Assembly (NCBI GenBank): GCA_029224185.1
Contig: CM055198.1
Location: 17,966,419-18,030,418 of the forward strand
From: Karalla daura
Lineage: Eukaryota > Chordata > Actinopteri > Chaetodontiformes > Leiognathidae
Direction: 5' to 3'
DNA length: 64,000 nucleotides
Below are positions 12,201-25,492 of the stretch, in pieces. A program made the position numbers and the translations under genes. Every line of letters begins with the position of its first letter. The first letter of the stretch is position 1. The notes below the pieces were generated by a model. It was given only the letters and a program-made list of their open reading frames with translations. It was not told the DNA's origin and searched no databases.

Positions 12201-13880
12201 TAAATGGAGGCCAAGCAAATCAAAGATTCTTACCATATCCGAACATACTGCATCTCCAAACAACATTAAAGTAAGACAACAGCCCTCAACAAATGTGCCA
12301 TTTACCTCAGCTAGCCAACAACAATGACAGGACCCGGCTGTTTTAGACAATTATTTATACTTAATTTACTTAAATATGAAAGTATCTGTAACTTGTCTAA
12401 AGGAGGGCTGAGTGCAACAGTAAAGTCAGAGCTGTTAAATAGCTAACACTCAGGCTTGTAATATGTTCAATATAGAAGAGCCGCTACAACACTGTGGTTT
12501 AATCATACACAGCATGAGAAATGGATGAGATCCTGGACCCCTAAAATGTGAGTTATTTTAGTTTATTCTCTGCTTTTAGGGCACCAATTAACACCAGTGT
12601 GAACCACCTCACTGATAAAATGAGGAGTATCAACCAGCAGCGATGCATTTATTTATTTCATATCATTATTTGTTGCCTGGTTCTGTCATCATCATGCTTT
12701 TGTGCAAAACATCCAAAAACTTTTCCTTGTGTGGATTTTTTTCTCTGATCAAACATTAAAACTGTGTCTATATGTGCTTTTCTTTTTTTCTCACTTGCAC
12801 ATATAAAATTATATCCTCCATCTGTTTGGCATTCTACTAACAAGTAGTTCAGCTTCTTTCTAAGGGTTTTTATGGTGATTGACTGACTCCATAACTATTA
12901 GAAGATAAACACTTCAGGCATTAGATATCAGGCCTGATTGATTTTAACTTGTTTTAACAATGCACTCAATCATTGCACGATTTTGTGTTTTTCTTTCACA
13001 CACTGAACTTTGGAGACGCCAACGTGAACCATTTATCCGGATCACTCTGAGACTCTCAAACGAAGCGTCATGGCCGCACCGTGAGTGCTGGTGTTGTCTT
13101 AAGGTGTGCTTGGCTGCTTTCCACGTCTTCACCCGGCCCTCGCGGCCCCCTCGCTCCTCGCCCCACGGCCCGGCCGGCTCACAGACCGGAACATTTGGAA
13201 AGTGACTGAAATAAAAAGGGCAAGGGCTACGTGGTGTGTGCGTGCGTCCCCATGTACCGTTCCACAGGCTGAGCTGGACCTTACCCTCAACCTGAACCCT
13301 TCGACCGCTCATCCCCCATCCTCCGAGGCCTGAGATGGCTGTGCTGGCTGTCCAACGCAGATGGACATGCAAAAGCACTTCCTCAATGTTGTCCACATAT
13401 TTAAAGTTATGACGGAAAGAAAATGGTTTTGCATTTTGCTTCGGTCAGAAATGACTGTAATCGACCTATCAGAGTCCATAAATCTCACCGATTGTTGCAT
13501 TTCATCAATTACGAACTCAGTTCACACAGTGCTGGCAATTCAAATGCATAAAGAACAGATTCACAAGTCAGGTCCCTGTAAACAAGAATAAGAAAAGATA
13601 GTGAGATACAAGCAGTTACTTCAGTAAGGTGGAAAATGCACCTAAAATAAATAAGAGAACAGATAGAAATGTTTAGGCATTAAATAATCAATTTTATTCA
13701 GTTGCATTTCATACATGCACAAAAAAGTGTAACATTTCCGTGTAAATATTAATCTGAGTAAATATTAAAATTATCAGTCAATTATTATAGTTACACCAGG
13801 ACAGAATGAACTGTGGCAACAATGGTGTGACCTGCATCAGTACTCAAACTAAGACAAATGAAGTTCTAATGATGAGCCTC
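9251..13880. other. Intergenic, no gene seen
   Basis: A/T-rich DNA with only short, low-complexity open frames. It contains a GA microsatellite at 10709-10733 and a 9 bp-arm hairpin at 9315-9339. No protein family, tRNA or known microRNA was recognised by eye. Confidence 0.6.
10709..10733. repeat. (GA)n microsatellite
   Basis: About 25 bp of AG dinucleotides. Confidence 0.9.
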
Positions 13881-13884
13881 TTCT

Positions 13885-14165
13885 AGTATGGGTTGGTATG
13901 GCTTCTGGGTTGGGAGGAGTATCTCAGGATCGTTATGGTAAACGGGGGTAAAATGGAGCAGGAGATTAACAGATCATTTCCATAGGGAGATGTCTCATCA
14001 TGCTCATTCATCTAGGAAGAGACCGTGGCGCTGACCTATGACTCTTTGGAGAGATTATAACCCTGGTCTGAGGCACCTTGGGATCATCCTGAAGGAGGTG
14101 GTGAAAGTGGTCTTCCCTGATGCCCCCTAGTCGTGGAAATGGATAAATGGGAGACGACCAGGTGA
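13885..14165 (+). mobile_element. Degenerate LINE (non-LTR retrotransposon) 3' remnant
   Basis: The order of motifs matches the decayed end of a common fish non-LTR retrotransposon as I remember it: 'ggagattaacaga' near 13960, 'aggaagagaccgtgg' near 14013, 'ccttgggatcatcctgaagg' near 14078, and 'gataaatgg' near 14141. In intact copies the same order encodes the C-terminal end of the reverse-transcriptase protein. Here the frame is broken many times, so it is a fossil. Family assignment needs a repeat-library search. Confidence 0.6.
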
Positions 14166-14279
14166 GAGATGAGTTGTAGCTGAAGCAGAAACAGTTTTGT
14201 ACACACAGTAACCCCTGTAATAACCATTGATGGTATTTCCTCTTTAAAGCATGCATTTTGGAAGTGAAAGTGCTTCATA

Positions 14280-16980
14280 CAAAAGCAGATTATCTTCGAT
14301 CCGTGATCTGATCTGAGCTAAATTGTCTGGTGTTCTGTTCAGGGTGTATTGCCTGCCTTTGCTTTAAATTCACTGCTATAGGCTCCAACAAACCCACATG
14401 ACACTGCTGGTTAAGACAATGGATAGATGAATGCATCTGAATAAATACACAAGTCTGAGTCCTTTGAAAGCATGGCACACTAAGCAGAGACCGAGCTCCG
14501 ACCGGGCTCAGATACTAGCTGTCGCTAGGCTAATCTCTGACGACAGCCTCATGTTCTTGACTGCACGTATACTATTGATCCTTAAGGAGGAAGCGAACAG
14601 CACTGACAAGTGACCACCCAGACTTCACAATGATTGAATTCAGTCCTTGCTCAGTGTTGGTTTTGGCAAAGTTCTCGACATTAGTAATACATTGAAGAAT
14701 CCCTGGTCCTCATGACGCAAACCAGGAAGTGTCAGGTAGAAAAAGCAAAACCCTAAAGGGAGAGCTTAGATTATAGAAATGGGATAAGAGTCTTAATCAA
14801 AGGGTAATTGCCACTCGGTCCCTCCTCATTAATCATGCAAATCCTCTGGCCGCTTTAATGACAATCACAGGTCGTTCTCGTTTGAGTTTATTGGTTATAA
14901 ATTCATCAGTGAGCAGACTTTTTCCACGACCGCATTGATTGCGTCACGTTTTCTCCTCGTCAGATGGAGCAGCGGCTTTGATCTCTATCAGAGCAATAAG
15001 ATTTCATCAACGCGCCCATGGATCACACTGAAGTGCTGGCAGTTTGGGACGCAATGGGGTAAGAGGTGGTTTCTGTTTGTAGCCGACTGATACAAGTGAG
15101 GATAAGGAAGAGGAAAGTGATGGAAGACATCCACTCCTCCCCATTCATAAACATGACCCGTGGATGATCCTGCACTGGGAGAACTGGGAGGGCCTGTGGC
15201 TGCCAGCGTCTATGTGTGTGTGTGTGTGTGTGTGTGTGAGTGTGTGTCACAGAGACAGTGTTGGCTCTGACAATGCAGCAGGGCGTGTGTGTGTGAGTGT
15301 GTGTGCGTGACAGAGTGTTTCTGTGGTTTTGAATCAAAGGCAAAGACTTGAAAGTCTGTCAAGCGTGTTTGCTTTTCATGCACAAGGTGTGTGCGCAGTC
15401 AGGGATTGAGCTTTTCCTCTTCTTCTCTTTTGTCAAACCGTGTCAGATCCGAGCAGCTTTGAGATTTGGCTGTTGGTCAAGTCACGGCAAATTGGTTTCT
15501 GTCTCAGTGTTGTTTGATTATGCCTCAACTTCCTGCTTGAGGAGTGATTTTTTTTTCTTTTAGCGTTTTCATGTGAGGACATAGCATCCAATAAAAAACT
15601 GCCAAACTGAAATTTGGGATTTTTCATCTTATAAAGTCACAAGAAAAAAAAAAAGTTGAGGCGTGTGAGAAAATGTTATTTATGGAGCCATCTCTCTACC
15701 CTTTGAGCGACCCCTTCCCCTACATGCTCCCACAGTTCACCTGTAACCGAGCCAAACCGCCCCTAAGATCCCGCTGATGTTTCCTGTCGGAGCAGGTCTT
15801 CTCTTTACATTCACGTAAAACACTGAGGCTGCGATTTGAAGCCTTTACAGCTCCCGCTATCTGAAGAAACAAGGACATGTTTGATGGCAAAGGTCACGAA
15901 CCTGCCGCAGTTCAGTTACAGAACCCGGTATTGTCGTCATTGTCTGCCGAGGCTCTGAGGGCCATAACCGGGATAAAAATCACCTGTCCTCCGGCTCACC
16001 CCACACCAGTGTTCGCACATTTCGGTGCCCTTTGAGGGTAAATATAATCACTTGCTCCAAGGCCCATTAAACAAGACAATCTGGGTGTGCGCCGTCACAT
16101 CAGGTGGGAGAGTTTCTCACTGTGGACACAGAACAATAAAAGTCTCTGAAGCAGGGACCATATGAATATAGTTCTCTCTCGACAGGTCACAAATCCACAC
16201 AGAGGAAACACAGCTCAATATTTCTTTAAAACTTCCGGATCTTAAAACAATTGAAGTAGTAGTACTTCACTGTCTTTTGTCATTCTATGATCATATACAT
16301 AGTCTGTATCACGTCACACTATCTTAGCGAGCCTACTCAGATTTGGAATCACGGGTTGGTTAAGCAACCTGACAACAATGCAAAAAACAACAAAAAAAAT
16401 AGTGCAATACACACGAGCACTTTAGCACCTTTTCTGGCACTTTAAATGGACTAATGCAATTAATGTAAGTCCCTGTGTTGTCACTGCAATGTATCTCCTG
16501 TTTTAGCAGTATGTCTATGATTTTATCGGATATTGTTTTTTTAACCTTTCTGCCCCATGAAGTGATAATAAAAATCCAAGACAAATTTCCCTAAAGGAAG
16601 AATAAGTTTACCCTGATACATTTCTATTTCTACACTTGCACAGGCTGCATATTTCCATAGATGGATGAGTATAACTTTATACATCTTGGACCATCCATTC
16701 CTTATTTTTGTGTATTTATGTCCAAAAAGTTTTTACTCCTGACACTTATTGAAGGGATATCAATTATTTTCATAATGACTTGGTAAATGATCATATCACA
16801 ACTAAACCTGCAATTTTCTATTACTTTCTGTATTTTCTAGGCACGTTGTAAATATCAATAGCTGCTCAATGCCAAATTTGAAAATGCACAGTACATCAGA
16901 CCAAAACATGAAAAGCAAGATATATCAAGAGTGCTGTCTTGTTTATTTTCTTTGTCGTAGTTTCCTGATTGTGTGTGTTT
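14280..16980. other. Intergenic, no gene seen; contains candidate regulatory stretch and GT repeats
   Basis: No coding gene recognised. A GT microsatellite lies at 15213-15238 with a second, interrupted GT stretch at 15284-15306. Bases 14800-15010 are richer in developmental transcription-factor-like motifs than their surroundings (see findings). Confidence 0.55.
15213..15238. repeat. (GT)n microsatellite
   Basis: 26 bp of alternating T and G, followed by shorter interrupted GT runs. Confidence 0.9.
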
Positions 16981-19860
16981 AGTGTTCCTAGCTGATGATG
17001 GCCTGCACGCTGCCCTCCTCTTCCTCCTCTTCCTCCTCTTCCTCCTCCCAGCTGCTGCTGCTGCGGCTGCGGCTCCTCTCTCTCTCTCTGCTGCAGCTTC
17101 TGGTCAATATTGACTCAGGGATCGAAGCAACAGCCACTTTGTCAGGGTGCACAGGGGGCAAACCTGCCATCTCTATGGCATCAGGTGAAAACAGTGATAT
17201 GTGAGTAAAAGACAAAGAAAGAGAGAGAAAGAAACCATGATAAAAACGTTCGCATAATTAAAAAAAATAAGAATGCATCATGGTTAAATCACAGCTAAGG
17301 CTGCTCTGATAGAGATCTTTTTGGAAATACAAATTGGACACAGTCATTTAATACGAGTAAATATCACAACAGGTATTTGCATTTGTCACTCAGGGGTTCT
17401 GAGTTCCCAGTGAGTCTGAAACCTGAGCCAGCGGACTGCAATTCAGCCTCATTCATTTCATTGTTCACAGCTGTGTGTGCCGTAATTTCTCATCTGCAGA
17501 TATAAAAGACTTGTTTTCTTAAGCTAACGTGATGCAAAAACAAAATAGTACGTAAACGAGGTAAGTTCCTCATTGTACACTGTGTGAAATGTTAGATCTA
17601 ATACACACAGATGAGCAGATACAATCCAGTGACATTGAATTATTCTCTGTCTGGAGAGTGTTAAGGCTCTCAAGGACCAAAGAAGGCTAAGAGGTTGACA
17701 GTAGCTTCACAGTCGGGCAGATTGAATCAGAAAGTAAATGAGCCAAAAAACAAAAAGAAATGCAGGTTCAACGAGGCATGACATAAAAAAGAAAGGACAA
17801 ACAGATCGAGCCTTTTGAGCTTAAGCTGGATGAGGTGATGTTAGAACACTTGTCCGTTTTACGTACTAACAAAGACACAAATCATCATCTCAGTCTGTCT
17901 CAGATCCCTTTTTCATGAGCGTCACTTCTTTTTGAAAGCAAAAACTGATGTAGAGGTTTCATCTGTCTGCCCCGAAATACATTGGTTATGTATTAGTGCC
18001 CGTTAACTGGTCAGCTCTGGGGAGATTTGCATTGCCTGGTCACCCGCTCGAAGACTCCATAAGGCTCAATAGATCCACAGCAGTGGCCGATTTTGCATAG
18101 TTCTGTGGTGAAAGCGCAGAAGCATAGGACTCCTTTTGTTGAGGGGCAAAGAGCTGAAAGCAAGCAGCAGGACGCGGGGCTGTTACCTTTTGCTGAACTC
18201 ACTACTGTCACCTAGTGAACGACAGGACAAACTGCTCTGAGTAGATCAGACACACTCTGCACAGCTCACATTCTCTACACTTCACCCGTAAAACTCTTCA
18301 AACTTAATGTAAAATCTATTGTTGTCTGTTCAGTTCTTCTGCGTGAGAGGTTTACGTCTGCGTTTACGTCTGCTTACGTCTGCAGCCAAACACTGAAACG
18401 CGGACGCTGAAACGCACGCCTGAGCGCCGTGACATGACCTTATTTTGAGCAGACAAACTGTGCCAGGTCCATGTAAGGTGTGTCACTGTGCCATAAATCC
18501 TCTCAGAAAGGAACACGAGTGAATCAGATCTGAGCCATTAGCTGCTGTACTCAGCGGGAAGTCAAACACACCTACAAGGAAGAGTTTGTGATGAATTGGA
18601 GCGTGATAAGAAGTCCCTTTATTTGGAAGCGAGACAGGAATGCAGTTATCAGATATTTACTTTGTTCTCCTTCACATCCAAACACTGCTTGAAGTTGCTG
18701 TTGCGCTTCCCGAGCTCCGAAATATTCAAATGGGCAAACTGAAGTTTAACAGCAACCTAATAACAGTCGACCCAGAGCTGTTGTTTTCCCAGGTGACCCC
18801 GTTTGTCTCAGGTGTAATGAGCCCGGTAACCCCTCCTCCACCAGCGATAATCCACTAAAGCTTAAAAGATGCATCTGTTTTAGCTGTTTTCTAACAGAGG
18901 AGGTAGAATTTATCGTTTGTATTCAATGAAATAAAAAAATATAAAAATCCCTTTACTTGTACAAGAGAAGTAGACTCACTACAGAGACACTTCTAAGTAT
19001 GAGGTCATTCTAGAGGTCTAATAAATGAGATAATATATTTCAAGGAAACAGTTTGAGAGTATCTGTTTTTTCCTTTGCATGTATTTACTTTGCCAGAAGT
19101 ACATATGGAAAAGCACTGTATGTTTGTTTAATTTCTATGGAATTGGTGTGTAAAACTAATCAAACAATATTCTTTAATTAGTCTATAATGGTAGTGTGTG
19201 ATATTGTGATTCTTTTATTGGATGTTTTGCACATGTCAAGAGGCTGGTAGGAAGGAACTGGAGAAGTACAGAGCTAATGTCGCTTTGTCTCTGTGAAGAT
19301 ACTGTACTAAAAATCCCATTCAAAGCATTAAAAATAATAGTTCTACCTGAGGGGACAAAAACAGTTGTAGTAAAAACATGTTGTAGTTGAATGAAGTGGA
19401 TTTCATTTTTGTCTCTTTAGACACGCACTGATCCAAACCACTGGACAGGTATCTGACCTCAAATTAACCTTGTTAAGTGGTTCAGGTATGAGCCACGGGC
19501 AAGAGGTGCACCTTTAATGACACAGTTTAATGAAATGCTTTTAATAAATCATCAACACTGGATGCGTCTTTACCGACAAAGATGTCTCGTGAAGTAACGT
19601 GTCATTTAAATGTTACCATTTTATGAGGTAGCGTGTTATAGTAGTTATTTAGACTAGTCATTTTCCATGATAACCTTTATGATAGGAAACTGTATGTTCT
19701 GCATCAGGTGGCACCTGCTTGCATTTCCCATTTGAAACCAAAGTACATTTTTAATATTCAATCAAAAAAATACAAAAAAAAGACAAATGAAAAGAATCCA
19801 ATTTAAAGAGTCGGTTTGCATCTGCACCAATGGCTGCCCCACCGACCCCCGACTCTGGAC
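16980..19860. other. Intergenic, no gene seen
   Basis: Contains a CTT/CCT-rich low-complexity patch at 17017-17050 and three direct copies of a TTACGTCTGC element at 18352-18382. No gene recognised. Confidence 0.55.
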
Positions 19861-19864
19861 CTGG

Positions 19865-19866
19865 TG

Positions 19867-19910
<44 letters not shown>
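19865..19910. repeat. (GT)n microsatellite
   Basis: About 46 bp of pure GT, roughly 23 repeats, followed by a T run. Confidence 0.95.
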
Positions 19911-19913
<3 letters not shown>

Positions 19914-22900
19914 TTCTCTTTGTCTACAAAATTAGAGATTCAAAAGCAATTACCTGCTCGGCTTCCTCTGCGATTAAACGGCAGGTTCACAGCACCCTGA
20001 TTAATGCGGAGGCATGCACACCTGCCATTAGCCGCCATGAGAGGTGGAACGTTGCGCCTGAAACCCTGCAGAACAAACACAGGCTGCATAACACACAATT
20101 ACACAACACGGGCAAAACTGCAGACACAGTCACACATGCACACATAAACTCTCTGTTTAAACTTATATTACGCTCTTTAAAATCCACTCTCTTTTTTTAT
20201 CACTTCACATCGTGGAGTGACCCTCCCCGCACTGTGCGACCACATCCACTCTTTGAAGGTTTGAGATAATTTCATGCTGCTTTCAGCTTTACTCTTTACA
20301 TTTCAGAGGATGAAATGTCTAAAAATGATACAGCCTTTTCTCAGTCAGCCCAGAATAAGTCAGCGATTAGTCAACAGCACTTTACTTAATGTGTCTGTGA
20401 CCCAAACAAATACATTAAATAAGGAAATACATGCATGAAAAGGTAAAAGCATGTGTTTCATTATATTTCCTTACATTGGATTTAAATAACATCAGGAATT
20501 CGCTGGACTGTAACTGTGATAGTTATTATTTTATGGAGCCCATAAAGTTTGTGGGATATCAAATACTGAAGACACTTGTGTCAATAAAAGAGACTCTGAC
20601 GAGTTTAAATATTTCTCTTTGTGTAGTATTTCACAAACAGACCGTTATCTCACTCAAGGCTCATGCTTGCTGAATAAACCACATAATGAAAACGAGATCC
20701 AGTGCTTTGACTATTCTTACATTGTTGTTCCAGGGTTTATACCTCGATATCATCATCATATCATCACATGTAAATTCACAAACAATCCAAGATGTTGTGC
20801 AAGAAGTTACTGGAAACCATCTCACCGCCATCAAAAAGACATTTCAAAGACATTTGAGTGGATTTTCCTGATGTCATCCTACCCATAGATTTTTATTTTA
20901 GCCATAAAGGAGCCAATAACATGGAAATGTGACAGTAGCAACAATGACCTTTAGTGTCAAGATTATTTTTTCTGTCAGCAATTTATTTGCCTGGTCTGAC
21001 AGATGCAGTAGCAGGTTATCTGTCCAAGTCTATGAGCTCTTTTTATTTCGTTTTTTTTTCTTTTTTGTGAACGGTTAATGTGTAACCAGCTGTGCGAGGA
21101 ATCAGCACATTTCCTTTTCCGTCACATACAGATCGATGGTGGCGCGGCTTCACACACTAAATGGGATCATTGTGAAGGAGGCCACGGTGTCTCATCCCAT
21201 CGAAAAATTTGATAGGAAGGTAAAAAAATACTAAATGCGGTCATGCTGGATGCTGTTCAAACAGTAACACTGAACAGAGGTAACACTTTTTTCTCAAGAT
21301 CATTTCTCCTCCAAAAAAAGAAAAATACAGGTTTATGAAGCTCATCCATCAATGACACAAACCTGTCAGGTTCGTCTGTGCCCACGTCTGTCACCTTGGC
21401 GTGATAAGCTCCAATCTTTCCATTAGTGTGTAACCTGTTTTTACTGTAAACATGAACTTTGATAGGAGAGGTCTCACAGGAGCTCCTCTCAATCCACTTT
21501 GCTTATTCAAGTCGGCGTTGGAACAATTAAGATTCTGGCCCCGCGCCACCTAATGTGGAAGCCAAGTTATCTATTATTTCATGAGTAAAGAGAAAAGCGT
21601 CACACTCAGTCGACCGTGGCGTCTGTCTTGTCCCCCCTGTGATTGCTTAAAGCACCTACAGTTACCTTCCGCCAGCAGTCATCGGACATGACTCCGCGTT
21701 GCGGTAAAACCGCATCCCGACCACAAGGCTGCTTCGTAGCCTGCTATTGTTGTCCAGTTTTCTTCATAATTGGTTAATAATTCCACAGGTGACACATAAT
21801 CCAGGACCTCCAGAGACGTTCAGGTGTGTTTCTGATAAACGCAGGCCCGTTTCACCTTTCCATGCACTCAGGCCTCACGGTGCTTTAAAACGAGCACAAA
21901 CATTTACTGTTTTGTACTGAACACACAAAACCAAAAAATCAGCTCATCAAGGGTCAAAAACTTCCACTTCATGTTGTGACTAGAGGAAAATTCCATTAAT
22001 CAGTGTAATTCATTTACTACGGACAATCAATATTGTACATTATTTTCACGTTTTCATGTCCAGGCCTGGACACCTGTAAAAGGTGACTCTTGTGAACACA
22101 CAGTCGGGTCATTTTCAGTAATAACTGGAAATTGATTTTTTTTTTTTTCTTTTTTTTGTTGAAGTCTTACTCTCGGAGCTGTGGCCCTCCCTCCTCCCAC
22201 CGCCCCACCGGTGGACTCTGGACCTCTGTCTCCACGCTCCTCTGCTCATCCCTAAAATGAATTCATCCGCACATCTCTGTCCCTCCAACACCACATTAAC
22301 CCCGACCACAGGGGCATCCTGTCGGAAAAAAAAAACGTCCCTGTGTGGCTTCACTGTGAGACAGCGTTCTGACCTCTTCACCTCGGACCCTCTCCCTCCG
22401 AGCTTTTCCCACCCTCAGCCAGATTTCAACACTCGGTGCAAGCCGAGACCGAAGAGGCCCGACAACACGTAAACTAACTCTGTCTGTAAACATTTGAAAG
22501 ATGGAGGCGAGACGAGGCTCTGGGAGCGTGTTGCCAGGCACTCGGTGAGGAAGACTCATTTGAGAGGGTCACGCCACACTGGCTGCTCTCTGGAGGACAG
22601 AGAATAATTGTAATTGGGGACCATTAGCTGTTGCCCTAGACCAGTCATGCAGGGTCAGTTTGTAGATTGAGACATGGTGACTGCACAGTCCCACCGCCTG
22701 GATCAGTGTCCCCTACCTGTGCGACCCCCCCCCCCCCTCTCTCACACACACACACCTCCCTGACTGAACCCCCCCTGCAGTCCCAACACACCCCCACCCC
22801 TGCAGTCCCAACACCCCCACCCCTGATACACACACACACACACACTCCCTGTGTCCTTTGGTTCCAAACAGACCTTGAATGGAGTCAGGGCCGGCAAGAC

Positions 22901-25338
22901 AGAACAGCAATCAAATAAAAAGTCACTTTTATAACAGCTTTAAAATTCAGTCAGGGGCAATCTGGAGCTATCAGTTACCTGCTCTGACAGCTACACCTGC
23001 ACCTGTGCCTTTGTTAATGTGAGCGGGTTAAGCTCCATCTTTCCTCTGGTTCAAACCAGTGCACTGAATGTAGTTGTGAAACATTTACACAACGGGTTAG
23101 GGGAAAATACCAAAAGTTTGTGGAGATACTAAAAAACACAACAAAACAAAAAAAAAAAACAGCTGATGTGCATGTCTATCAAAATACAGGAGGTGCTATT
23201 ACTACCAATGATGAGGTCAGTTCTATTGTGCTTACTGGTGTCTGAGGTGAGCTGAGGTAACTTAAGTGCAACACGCTACATGGAAAACTAACTTTTAATA
23301 TAATAAATAAGCCTAAATGGGAGAAGATACATTTGAGTAAAACACATAAAATAAAGCCAAACTAATTCTGATATTGTTTTTGAACACCAAACACTGCAAT
23401 AATGATACTGACAAAGCATTAAATTAATTTTTAAAGTATGTCATTATTTTGGGGCAAACAGTAAGACAACAAAAACAGACAAAACCCCTGGAAAGGATAA
23501 TAACTTTTTACAAGGTGCCCCACTTTATTTCAGGATTTTAATAAGTGGGAAAAAAAACTTATAGCAAACTCTCATTGAATCAGGACCACCCCCCCACCCC
23601 CCCCCCCACCCCCCACCTCCCCGTGCAGCCAAATCAGTGAAGCCAGAGTTTCACAGTCCGTCTCATAAAGAGTTGTCCCGCTTTATGGTCCTGTTGCCCA
23701 ATGTCACATGCCTTCAGAGCAGGGATATGATCTAAGATAAGGCAAGAAAGTACCGAAACCAGTCTCACTCTCCTCCTTCCTTGACGCTGCTCCCTCAGGT
23801 AACTGAGCGGGACGTGGCCTTACGCGCTCTGACTCGGGTTGTCAAACCTCTGAATGGAACAAAGGTTTCGCGTCTCTCTGTTTCAGCGCCTGAGTTGAGA
23901 GGTATCGAAAACTTTTCCTCAGCGGGTATCAAAGCAGGTCTGAATCACTGAGATGTCCTTATTGCGTGCAACTTTTATAAATCATGTCTTTATGATGAGC
24001 TGATTACCTTATCCTTGACAGCAGCGCACAGCGAGGGCCGTAAAGCTGCGGGGTTACGATGGTCCATAAAGGGTTTGGCTCAGATAAGGCGGTTTGTGGG
24101 AGTGAGACATGGTGACTTTAGGTCAACAGAAACCAGGTTTTACCATTGACTGAATCCACCACGAATCACCCTGAAACACCCCAACGCAGACACCTTCTTT
24201 TTTTAACATGATTATTATGTTTTACTCATGCGATGATGATGTTGCTCAGCGTTTGAAAGCAGCGAGTTTTGCTCGTGCGCTTCCAGTCGTGCGTCCGCGC
24301 GGACCAGGTCGTAAAAATATTGCGGCCCATGAAAGGCAGCCATTTCAACCTTTGACCTGCTCCTCACTTAGTCATGCAGGATGTTTGCCGAGATCCGGGG
24401 ACTTTAAAACGGAGCGTTATGTGCTGCTTGGCTTGTTTGTTTTCAGGTTTCCTGCAACTCCTTATTTCTCCTTATTAACGTCCTTATTTCTGAGCATGCT
24501 GCGATGCCAGTTATCACAATGACCCCCCCACCCGGCTGCACACCCGCGCACACCCTCCCACCCCCACCCACACAGCTGAGTGCCTCTATTAATGACCCTA
24601 ATGGCATAAAAGCGATACCTGAGTGAAACTGCATGGGGTGACTGCTTCAGCAATTTCCCGTAATGCAATGCAAAGCTACGGGGCTGCGCTCCATTCGGAG
24701 GAAACCATTAGAACAAACTGCTCTCGGGTGCAGCAAAGCAGACCGGACTCCATCATTTATGAACCATATCACCTCTGGGTGCCCCACGCAAGGACAAAGT
24801 ATACACACTCGTGCACAGGCTCGGCCCCACAAAGGTTTTGAGGTCACAGCAGAATATAAATACTTTTACATCTGTTTTTTTAATTGTGTGCCATCTAGTC
24901 CAGTCACCAGCTCTTAATATCAAGGAGTGAATACCTTCAGTCATCAGAGGTTCCACTTCGAGAATCATTTTTAGGTACTGTAAGGATTAATTGGGAGTTC
25001 AAATGATTTAAGACTATATCTGTGTCTTCTTGGCAAAGGGTCTCTTGGACATAACATGTTCCAATGCATCATGAATATATATTTATATTGTCTGAGCCAA
25101 ACAACGTGGTATTCCAAATTGTTAAACTGCTTCTCTTTCTTGAGCTGTAAAATACAAAGCTGTAGTCACAGTTTTTATTTTCACACAGAAAATTAAATAA
25201 ATGGAAAACAAAAACGAGAGGCATTATCAAACACAGAGGTCTGTCATGAAAGGAAAGGTTTCCCTCTTCTGGTGGAAATGTGAAAGTACAGAACCACTCA
25301 TTGACTCAATGAGGATTTCTGATTGGCTAATTACTCTA
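19911..25338. other. Intergenic, no gene seen
   Basis: No coding gene recognised. Features are a C/CA-rich patch at 22728-22850 with a duplicated segment, a C-rich tract at 23588-23622, and scattered GATA-, E-box- and homeodomain-like motifs. Nothing identifiable as tRNA, rRNA or a known microRNA by eye. Confidence 0.55.
23588..23622. repeat. C-rich low-complexity tract
   Basis: Near-homopolymer C with single A interruptions. The minus strand consists of several runs of G and could form a quadruplex. Confidence 0.85.
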
Positions 25339-25355
25339 GTATCTATCTATCTATC

Positions 25356-25435
<80 letters not shown>

Positions 25436-25492
25436 CCTATCTATCTATCTATCTATCTATCTGTCTGTCTGTCTTTTTGTCTGTATGTATGT
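25339..25492. repeat. (ATCT)n tetranucleotide microsatellite
   Basis: About 130 bp of CTAT/ATCT repeats with one early 2 bp interruption and one CTAC variant, grading into GTCT and GTAT units. Long open frames over it (repeated SIYL) are repeat artefacts. Confidence 0.95.

Noticed and set aside
16988..17215. Possible terminal exon with glutamate run (minus strand)
   Set aside because: The acidic run comes from a CTT/CCT simple repeat; no family match and no partner exons were found.
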